From DASQHW01 sp038238245 (lineage in GTDB: Bacteria; Actinomycetota; Acidimicrobiia; IMCC26256; PALSA-610), in assembly GCA_038238245.1 (NCBI GenBank), contig JBBRXX010000015.1:41456-105455 (forward strand): a DNA stretch of 64,000 nt, in the 5' to 3' direction. The notes below the pieces were generated by a model that saw only the letters and a list, made by a program, of their open reading frames with translations, did not search any database and was not told the origin of the DNA. Shown one piece after another: positions 39,860-47,123 of this stretch. The position numbers were made by a program, and so were the translations under genes. Numbering within the stretch: the stretch's first letter is position 1; every line of letters starts with the position of its first letter.

Positions 39860-42286
39860 TTACTCGGCTGCGAGGGCTGCAACCGTCCGGGTCTTCGCCG
39901 CCGCGCGCGCCGGAACGTACGCAACGAGGTTGACAAGCAACAGCGCCAACGGCACGACCAGTCCGAGCGCGAGCATCGGGACGACGGCGTCGGTCCCGAT
40001 TCCGAGATTGTGCGAGACGGCGGACCACGCAAGCCGACCGAGAATGACTCCGGCGGGAAGGCCCACCACGAGGCCGACGACTGCAAGGGTTGTGGCTTCC
40101 CATGCGAGCGTGGCGCGCACCTGGCGCCGGTTGAACCCGATCGCTTGCAGGATCGCGAGCTCGTGCCGTCGTCGTCTCGCCGCGGTGATGAGCGCATGCG
40201 CGACGGTGATCACCGCGAGCACGGACAGCAAGATCGCAAGGGCAGGGGCGAACCAAGACGCATGCTGCAACCGCTCGACCTCGGGTGGGCGCGTCGGCCC
40301 GCCGATCGCGTTGCTGATCTCTGCCGGCTGCGTTTCCCGCACACCGTCGTAGACCGGGAGCTGAATGAGGCGCTGCTCGACAGCGGCCTCTTTCGCGCCG
40401 GCCGCGAGTCGCGCGACGACGAAGCGCGTCGTCACGCCACTGAGGTCCTCGTCGTCCTTGTGTACGCGTGCGAATCCGGCATTCGTGACCACGGCGCCCT
40501 CGGCCATCGGCTGCACGTCCTGGTACGACATCTTCGGCAACACCACCTGACCGACGATCCGATAGTCGACGGGCGCTTTGCTGTCCGTGATGCGCACGAT
40601 CTCGCCGATGTGCTTGTGGGCTCCGCGCATGGTGTCACGCCCGAGCGCGACCTCGTCGTCACCGGCGGGCGCGCGACCGGCGACGATCCGCGACCGGATG
40701 TCACCGCGCACAGGCGTGAACGACCAGACAACGGTGTCACGCCCGTCGACCTCGCCCGACGAGTAGCAGATCGCCGCAAGATCGGTGAGCTCGGGCAGCT
40801 TCTCGGCGCCGAAGGTGTCGGCGTTGCAGCGCGTCGGGCCGCGTTGGGGATCGGCGACATCACGGGTCTTGACGTCCCACGTCCAGCCGTACAGCCGAGG
40901 TGTGTCGGCGAGATGTGTGAGCGACGCCGCGTATACGAGGACCGCGGTAACGCCGAGCACTCCGAACACCGCGCCGGCGAACGCGGAACGCAATGGGACG
41001 GCCCGGTCGTCGCGACCCGGATCGAGCGCCATGCGGACGCCGTTCGCAACTGTCGGCCGCAGGTGCGACACGGCAATCGCCTCGGTCACGGAACGCGATC
41101 GGACTTTCAGGTCGCGGTCGAGTCGGGTCGTACGTAGTGTGGCGACCACGACGACAGCGGTCACAAACGATGCGACCGCGAGCGCGCCCAGTGCGAGGAC
41201 GAGCCAATCGGCGTGCAGGCCGACATCCGGATCTGCGCGGCGTGCGACGCCCAGCGGGAACAACGGTGAGAGCGCGATCGCACCGAGCACGGCGATCAAC
41301 ACGCCCCCGCCGGCAACGACGGCCGCACGCGGTGCATTGACGGCGGCGCGGTCCATTCGCGTCATACCCAGGGTCTGCAGCGTTGCTTGTTGGACACGGG
41401 TGCGAGCAATGTCTCGCGACACGACCATCCCGATCGCGAACGCGCCTGCGACGGCCGCAACCGCGGCGAAGATCCTGAGCGCGGTAGTGAGTACGTCGAT
41501 CGCGCTCTGCCCGCCGTTGTTGTTGCGGGTTGGATCGACAACCTGGAACGCCTCGTCCTTGCCGAACATCCGCTCGCCCACCGCGCGTACACGGGCGATA
41601 TCGGCCGGCCCACCCGGTACTGCGATTCGCAGAACCAATGTGAACGTGACGATCTTGCCGTCGTACGCGTGACTGAATGCAGGTGTGAGCGCGACCACAC
41701 TTCCGGCGGCGGCGAGATCACTGAGGTCGGCCGGGAGGCGAACGATCCCGACGACGCGCAGTTGCGGGTGCGGATTCGTCGGCTTCGGATCGAAGTCGCC
41801 CTTCGCAACCTGCTGGGGCGTGAGCGTCACGATGTCGATCAGGCTTCCGACGTGGAAGCCGGTTTGCTGGGCGAAGGATTCACCGATCGTCGCCTCGTCG
41901 ACCGCATCAGGATTGGCGAGACGACCTTTGATCACACGTCGACGTTCGACGACGTTTCCCCAGCTTCCGTCGGCGGCCGTTGCGAACGAGACGTCCGGAC
42001 GTTTCACACTCGTCATGCCGAAAACCCGGATCACGCCGACTTTGTCAACGCCCGCTTGCCTCTCGAACGCCCGAAGCTGTTGCGCGCTCGGCGTACCGAC
42101 GTCGAGCTCGAGGTTGGCCGACCGACTTGCCTGATTGAAGCGGCGCAATGAGCTGTCGCTTCGACGAGCTCCCGCGACAGATGCAAGGACGATCGCACCG
42201 ACGAAACCGACCAGCAGCACGATCGCGAGCATCGCCGGCCAATGGCGTCGAAGGTCCTTGGCCGCAAGCATGCGGATCCCGCTCAC
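39860..42286 (-). CDS. FtsX/MacB-type ABC transporter permease, no ATPase nearby
   Basis: The roughly 808-aa membrane protein has two FtsX-like halves. A first transmembrane helix (WPAMLAIVLLVGFVGAIVLA) precedes an extracytoplasmic region. A three-helix FtsX core lies near 290-420, and a second extracytoplasmic domain is followed by a C-terminal core with ALAILLSVLAVITVAHALIT and RRHELAILQAIGFNRRQVRA. This is the two-FtsX-domain form. No ATP-binding partner is encoded next to it. The GTG at 42286 is chosen over an upstream extension; ATG 42271 is an alternative. Its TAA stop begins 42 bp past the right att core. Confidence 0.85.
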   Translation of the reverse strand: MSGIRMLAAKDLRRHWPAMLAIVLLVGFVGAIVLASVAGARRSDSSLRRFNQASRSANLELDVGTPSAQQLRAFERQAGVDKVGVIRVFGMTSVKRPDVSFATAADGSWGNVVERRRVIKGRLANPDAVDEATIGESFAQQTGFHVGSLIDIVTLTPQQVAKGDFDPKPTNPHPQLRVVGIVRLPADLSDLAAAGSVVALTPAFSHAYDGKIVTFTLVLRIAVPGGPADIARVRAVGERMFGKDEAFQVVDPTRNNNGGQSAIDVLTTALRIFAAVAAVAGAFAIGMVVSRDIARTRVQQATLQTLGMTRMDRAAVNAPRAAVVAGGGVLIAVLGAIALSPLFPLGVARRADPDVGLHADWLVLALGALAVASFVTAVVVVATLRTTRLDRDLKVRSRSVTEAIAVSHLRPTVANGVRMALDPGRDDRAVPLRSAFAGAVFGVLGVTAVLVYAASLTHLADTPRLYGWTWDVKTRDVADPQRGPTRCNADTFGAEKLPELTDLAAICYSSGEVDGRDTVVWSFTPVRGDIRSRIVAGRAPAGDDEVALGRDTMRGAHKHIGEIVRITDSKAPVDYRIVGQVVLPKMSYQDVQPMAEGAVVTNAGFARVHKDDEDLSGVTTRFVVARLAAGAKEAAVEQRLIQLPVYDGVRETQPAEISNAIGGPTRPPEVERLQHASWFAPALAILLSVLAVITVAHALITAARRRRHELAILQAIGFNRRQVRATLAWEATTLAVVGLVVGLPAGVILGRLAWSAVSHNLGIGTDAVVPMLALGLVVPLALLLVNLVAYVPARAAAKTRTVAALAAE

Positions 42287-42370
42287 CGAAACATGCTGAC
42301 CCGAGCGTTCGGCCTCCACAATGTGGACCGCCGCGGCCGGTCGTAGTAGCACCCCTGGACCCACCCTGCG

Positions 42371-43676
42371 TCAGCGTGGTTCCAATCGCGCCTGTCGGAT
42401 CGAGAACAACTGCCAGCGATCGGGAACGCCCTTCAACATATGCGTGCCGCTCTCGTCGAAGGTGAACCCGGCACCGAGGAGGAGGTCCTTCACCGTGCGG
42501 GTCGCGAGAACCTCGCCCGGGCGCGCCAGCGCGCAGACTCGGGCGCCGATCGCCAGCGCGAGACCGTTGACGTCGCTTCCTCGCAACTCCACCTCACCCG
42601 CATGTATGCCGACGCGCGATTCGAGACCGATGCGGGTACCGGCCTCGAGAAGGGCGAAGGCGCAGCGCGCGGGCGTAGCTCGGAACCGGAAAGACGGCGA
42701 GGATCCCGTCGCCGGTGTTCTTGACGACCCGGCCACCGTACGCCCGGGTGCGCTCCGTGACGTCTCGGTCGTAGCGTGACATCAATTCGCGCCAGCGACG
42801 ATCACCGATTTCCGCGGCGTGTGCCGTCGAGTTGACGAGGTCCGTGTACACCACGGTTGCAAAGCCGTGGTCGGGCTCGGAGCGCGGATTGTTCCCGGTC
42901 AGAAACGTCTCGAGCTCGATCAGGACGGGCTCGGGGTTTTCGATGATGTAAACGTGGTCGGTGCCTTCGAATGGGATGAAGTGAGCGCCAGGAATATTGG
43001 ACGCGAGATATTGACCGTGCTCGACTGGGATCGCTTGGTTGTCCTGCGTGTGCATGACCACGGTCGGAACGCCGACGCTCCCGAGTAGCTCGCGGACATC
43101 CAGCTCTTGCGCCATGCGCGTGAGCAACATTGCTTGTGCTCGACTCGGCGGTTCGACGCGTGTGTAAAACGCCTTTACTTCGGGGTCGCCTCTTCGGCTG
43201 GGACTGAATGCGTCGGCGAACATCCCCGTTCCGATGTGTTCGCCATGCGCTTCGATGAGGCGCTCACTGAAACTGCGCGTCAGGCCGAATGGATATCCGT
43301 CACCTTGAATGAGCCGGGCCCAGCCGTTGACGATGAACAATCCCTCGGTCCGCTCCGGGTAGCGAACGGCGAATGCGACTCCGACCGCGGCGCCGGCGTG
43401 ATAGGTGGAGATGCAAACCTTCTCGACACCGGCGTGGTCGAGCACCGCGATGAGGTCGTCGACCTGGTCGTCGACGGTCGGCGCCTTCCCCGGCAGCGGA
43501 TCCGATCGCCCGGTACCGCGCGGGTCGTGCACGACGTAGCGGCAGAACCCCGCCAAACGCGAGAAGTATGACGCGCAGAGTGAATCCCGGGCGATCGCCA
43601 TTCCCGTCGTGCCCGACACCATGGCAAGGGACGCGCCGTTCCCGCGTACCTCGTACGCGATCTGTCCATCCCGCAC
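42371..43676 (-). pseudogene. Alpha/beta hydrolase-class III cyclase fusion with a +1 frameshift
   Basis: The first frame (from GTG 43676) encodes an alpha/beta hydrolase-like domain (about 1-265) and the start of a cyclase domain (FATVVYTDLVNSTAHAAEIG, then VVKNTGDGILAVF). It then slips at a TTT run (plus-strand AAA at 42690-42692). Removing one T rejoins it to a second frame, FRFRATPARCAFALLEAG through SRVGIHAGEVELRGSDVNG, ending at 42371 as a complete cyclase domain. The hydrolase nucleophile elbow reads TYHAG instead of GxSxG, so the Ser is replaced by His. The domain may therefore be a sensor. The break may be a real mutation, a sequencing error or programmed slippage. Confidence 0.82.
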
Positions 43677-43868
43677 GGGCGCGTATCCGGTAATGACATC
43701 GTTCAGCGCTACACCTCCGGACGCTCAAGGATGCCATGCACAGGTGTGATGAGTCGATCAGCGGGGTGCGTGCGATGGCAGGCCGGTGGAGTCACGTCTG
43801 CCCGTCGCCCTCGCGAACCTCGCCCGGTTCATCGCCACGCTCGTCCGAGAAGAACGGAAAGGGCTCGG
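43677..43868. other. Intergenic, 192 bp
   Basis: No gene or strong signal is seen between metF and the hydrolase-cyclase gene, which read in the same direction. Confidence 0.3.
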
Positions 43869-44726
43869 TCAGGGCGCGAGGCCGAGGTTCGTGTAGATCT
43901 CGCGGGTCGCGGGTGAGCGGTTGAGCGTGTAGAAGTGGAATGACGTGACGCCACCGTCCATCAGCTCGCGACAAAGATCGGTCGCAGCGTCGACACCGAC
44001 TGCGTGCATCGCGTCGGCATCGTCTTCGTAGACGCGCAAACGGTCCTCCAGCCAGCGGGGGAACGCGGCGCCCGACATCTCGGCCATGCGCTTCACGGAC
44101 TTCACGTTGAGCACCGGCATGATGCCAGGGATCACCGGTGTCGTGACGCCGAGCTCGCGCAGGTCGTCGAGGAATTCGAACCACACCGGCGCCTCGAAGA
44201 AGAACTGCGACAACCCGAAATCTGCCTCGGCCAGCTTCTCGGCTTGCCGGCGACGGTCGTCGGCGCGATTGGACGACGCCGGATGTCCTTCGGGATGCAC
44301 GGCGACACCGACGGAGAAGTCACCGAGCTCGCGCACCAGCGCCATGAGCTCGGAGGCGTGCGAAAGCTCACCGGGCGGGAGATTGAGGTCCTTCGGCGGA
44401 TCGCCGCCCAACGCAAGAATGTTCTCGACGTCCGCGGTTCCGTAGCGCGTGATGATCGTCGACAGCTCGTCGCGGGTATGGGCGGCGCAGGTGAGGTGCG
44501 CCATTGCCGTGAGCGACGTCTCTCGATTGATCCGTACGACGATGTCGTGCGTCATCTCGCGCGTCGAGCCGCCCGCGCCGTACGTCACCGAGACGAACGA
44601 CGGTTGCAGCGGTTCGAGGTCGCGCACCGTCTGCTCGAGCGTGCGCTCGGCCGCCGGTGTCTTGGGCGGGAAGAACTCGAAGGAGTGGCTCGCTCCGGTG
44701 GCGACGATGTCGGCGATCTTCGTCAT
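43869..44726 (-). CDS. metF: Methylenetetrahydrofolate reductase
   Basis: The 285-aa TIM-barrel flavoprotein has SFEFFPPKTPAAERTL near the start, FVSVTYGAGGSTREMT, AHLTCAAHTRDEL and the flavin-binding ALGGDPPKDL. The C-terminal part has PGIMPVLNVKSVKRMAEM and GGVTSFHFYTLNRS, diagnostic of MetF. It makes 5-methyl-THF for methionine synthesis. The ATG overlaps the stop of the copper ATPase gene (ATGA at 44723-44726), an unusual neighbour. Confidence 0.95.
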   Translation of the reverse strand: MTKIADIVATGASHSFEFFPPKTPAAERTLEQTVRDLEPLQPSFVSVTYGAGGSTREMTHDIVVRINRETSLTAMAHLTCAAHTRDELSTIITRYGTADVENILALGGDPPKDLNLPPGELSHASELMALVRELGDFSVGVAVHPEGHPASSNRADDRRRQAEKLAEADFGLSQFFFEAPVWFEFLDDLRELGVTTPVIPGIMPVLNVKSVKRMAEMSGAAFPRWLEDRLRVYEDDADAMHAVGVDAATDLCRELMDGGVTSFHFYTLNRSPATREIYTNLGLAP

Positions 44727-46789
44727 CGGTGGGGAAGCGTAGCCAGCGCTCGTGCGTCGGTGTCGAGGGAATTCTTGGTGGCCGGCTCCCGCGGACGCAG
44801 GTCGACGCGCCGGAGCAACTGCGCGTTGAACGCGACGACGATCGTCGAGAAGCTCATGAGAATTGCCCCGACGGCGGGCGGCATCGTGATCCCGGCCCAT
44901 GCAAAAGCGCCGGCCGCGAGCGGGATCGAGATCACGTTGTAGGCGGCGGCCCACGCGAGGTTTTCGACCATTTTTCGGTAACTTGCGCGCGACAGGCGCA
45001 CGACCGCGGAAACGCCACGCGGATCCGAGGATGCGAGCACGACGCCGGCCGACTCGATCGCGACGTCAGTTCCCGCGCCGATCGCGATCCCCACGTCGGC
45101 GCGTGCGAGGGCGGGCGCGTCGTTCACGCCGTCGCCGACCATCGCGACCACGAGCCCGCGACCCTGGAGCTCGGCAACCGCGTGCTCCTTGTCGCCGGGC
45201 AGCACCTCGGCGACGACCTCGTCGACGCCCACGGCTGCGGCCACGCGCTCTGCCACCGATCGCGCATCGCCGGTGATCAGCACCACCGGACGGATACCGA
45301 GCGCGTGGAGCTCGTCGACTGCCTGCTTTGCCTCCGGACGGATCGCGTCCTCGAGCGCGATCGCACCGATGATGCGGTCGTCGCGCGCAACGTAGAGAAT
45401 CGTCGCACCTCGTCCGGACCACTCGTGCGCGGCGCCAGAGACGGACGGCGGCACCTCGAGGCTTCGTTCCCGCAACAACGCAGGGCCGCCGACTCCATAC
45501 CGAACGTCGTCCACGCGCGCCTCGACGCCGCGTCCCGTCAGCGACCGGAACCCCGACGCCGCGGGAACACCGGCGCCTGCCGCTGTGACGACCGCGCGAG
45601 CGAGCGGGTGCTCGCTGTCGGACTCAACCGCGGCTGCAAGACGCAGCAGCTCGTCGCGGCCCACGTCGAGACCTACGACGTCCGTGACGACCGGACGGCC
45701 CTTGGTGAGCGTGCCGGTCTTGTCGAACAAGACCGCCTGGACGATCCGCATTCGCTCGAGTGCGAGGCGATCCTTCACGAGGATCCCGGCGCGCGCCGCG
45801 ACCGCCGTCGAGATCGAGATGACAAGCGGGATCGCCAGCCCGAGTGCATGTGGGCAGGCGACGACCAGCACCGTCACCGCGTGCTCGATCGCGCCACCCA
45901 CATCGTCGAGCGCGGCCCACGCCACGAATGTCACGACTGCGGATGTAGCCGCGACGTAGAAGAGGAGCGCGGCGAACCGATCGGCCAGGGCCTGCGCCCG
46001 GCTCCGACTCGCCTGGGCCTCGGCGACCAGCCGCTGGATGCCCGCGAGGGCCGTGTCCTCACCGACCGCATCGACCTGTACGCGCAGCGCCGAGTCGAGC
46101 ACAACGGTACCTGCGATCACACGATCACCGGGTTCCTTCGGGATCGCACGCGACTCGCCGGTGATCATCGACTCGTCGACCTCGGCCTCACCTTCGATCG
46201 CGTGACCATCGGCGGGGACACGACCGCCCGAACGGACGAGCACGACGTTGCCCGGGCGCAGCTCGTCGAGGCCGACCCGTTCGACCGAGCCCTCCGGTCC
46301 GATGCGCTCGGCCTCGTCCGGCAGCAGCTCCGCGAGGGCGGACAGCGCGCCCTGGGCCTGGTGGATCGCCTTCATCTCCTGCCAGTGCCCGAGCAGCATG
46401 ATCGTGACGAGCGCAGCCAGCTCCCACCAGAACTCCAGGTCGACCCAACCGAAGCTCGAGCACAACGACGCGACCCACGCGACGGTGATCGCCATGCCGA
46501 TGAGCAGCATCATGCCGGGCGCGCGGGCGCGGACCTCCTGCACCGCGCCCCTGAGGAATGGGTCGCCGCCGTAGACGAAGATGACGGTTCCGAGCACCGG
46601 GCCGACCCAGCCGACGCGCGACAGCTCGTAACCGAACCAGCCCATGATCGTGTCGCTCGTGAAGACGACCGGCACCGTGAGCGCGAGCGTCAGCCAGAAG
46701 CGGCGGCGGAATGCCTCGGGATCGTGGCCGGCGTGCGCGTCGTGTTCGTGCGCGTCTGGGTGATCGTCTGTGGCCTGGTCGTGCATCAC
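44723..46789 (-). CDS. copB: Copper/heavy-metal-exporting P1B-type ATPase (CopB-like)
   Basis: The 688-aa ATPase has a short His-rich N-terminus (HDQATDDHPDAHEHDAHAGH) in place of Cys-type HMA domains. It has the CPH motif in VACPHALGLAIP, the phosphorylation motif DKTGTLTKG, the actuator motif ITGES and the hinge GDGVNDAP. CPH plus a His-rich tail defines the CopB subgroup, associated with Cu+/Cu2+ export. The GTG at 46789 overlaps the csoR stop codon, so copper-responsive control by CsoR is likely. Confidence 0.93.
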   Translation of the reverse strand: MMHDQATDDHPDAHEHDAHAGHDPEAFRRRFWLTLALTVPVVFTSDTIMGWFGYELSRVGWVGPVLGTVIFVYGGDPFLRGAVQEVRARAPGMMLLIGMAITVAWVASLCSSFGWVDLEFWWELAALVTIMLLGHWQEMKAIHQAQGALSALAELLPDEAERIGPEGSVERVGLDELRPGNVVLVRSGGRVPADGHAIEGEAEVDESMITGESRAIPKEPGDRVIAGTVVLDSALRVQVDAVGEDTALAGIQRLVAEAQASRSRAQALADRFAALLFYVAATSAVVTFVAWAALDDVGGAIEHAVTVLVVACPHALGLAIPLVISISTAVAARAGILVKDRLALERMRIVQAVLFDKTGTLTKGRPVVTDVVGLDVGRDELLRLAAAVESDSEHPLARAVVTAAGAGVPAASGFRSLTGRGVEARVDDVRYGVGGPALLRERSLEVPPSVSGAAHEWSGRGATILYVARDDRIIGAIALEDAIRPEAKQAVDELHALGIRPVVLITGDARSVAERVAAAVGVDEVVAEVLPGDKEHAVAELQGRGLVVAMVGDGVNDAPALARADVGIAIGAGTDVAIESAGVVLASSDPRGVSAVVRLSRASYRKMVENLAWAAAYNVISIPLAAGAFAWAGITMPPAVGAILMSFSTIVVAFNAQLLRRVDLRPREPATKNSLDTDARALATLPHR

Positions 46790-47067
46790 GACCGGACCAG
46801 CCGCGCGATCGCGGCCGACGCCTCGGCCACCTTGTCCTGCGCCGCGTCGCCGCCTTGCGCGAGCGCATCCGCGACACAGTGCGCGAGGTGCTCGTCGAGG
46901 AGCTCCAACGCCACGGCTTGGAACGCCTTGGTCGCCGCCGAGATCTGGGTCAGCACGTCGATGCAGTACGCGTCCTCGTCGACCATCCGCTGGACGCCGC
47001 GCACCTGGCCTTCGATCCGGCGCAGCCGCTGCTGGATCGCGCTCTTCTTGTCCTCGTATCCTGCCAT
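46786..47067 (-). CDS. csoR: CsoR-family copper-sensing repressor
   Basis: The 93-aa all-helical DUF156 protein has the copper-binding triad C35 (EDAYCIDVL), H60 and C64 (LDEHLAHCV), and the conserved RLRRIEGQVRGVQRMV. Copper binding releases CsoR from its operator. The ATG at 47067 has TATAGT 6 nt upstream, inside a perfect operator palindrome. It leads the csoR-copB-metF operon. Confidence 0.94.
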   Translation of the reverse strand: MAGYEDKKSAIQQRLRRIEGQVRGVQRMVDEDAYCIDVLTQISAATKAFQAVALELLDEHLAHCVADALAQGGDAAQDKVAEASAAIARLVRS

Positions 47068-47073
47068 CTCGGT

Positions 47074-47095
47074 ACTATACCCCTGTAAGGTATAG
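47074..47095. promoter_or_regulatory. CsoR operator with embedded -10
   Basis: CTATACC (47075-47081) and GGTATAG (47089-47095) form a perfect 7-7-7 inverted repeat, as in CsoR operators. On the minus strand, TATAGT (plus 47074-47079) is 6 nt before the csoR ATG, so repressor binding covers the -10. Confidence 0.75.
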
Positions 47096-47111
47096 CAGCA
47101 GCGGCGCCATA

Positions 47112-47117
47112 TAGGGT
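47112..47117 (+). promoter_or_regulatory. -10 hexamer TAGGGT of the S15-type hydrolase gene
   Basis: TAGGGT is 6 nt before the ATG at 47124 and 17 bp from the CsoR operator. Confidence 0.5.
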
Positions 47118-47123
47118 GCCGCC

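Noticed and set aside
44657..47095. An 812-codon open frame on the plus strand opposite copB
   Set aside because: It mirrors the copB and csoR genes codon for codon, is rich in Arg/Asp/His and has no domain. Long antisense open frames are expected at this GC content.
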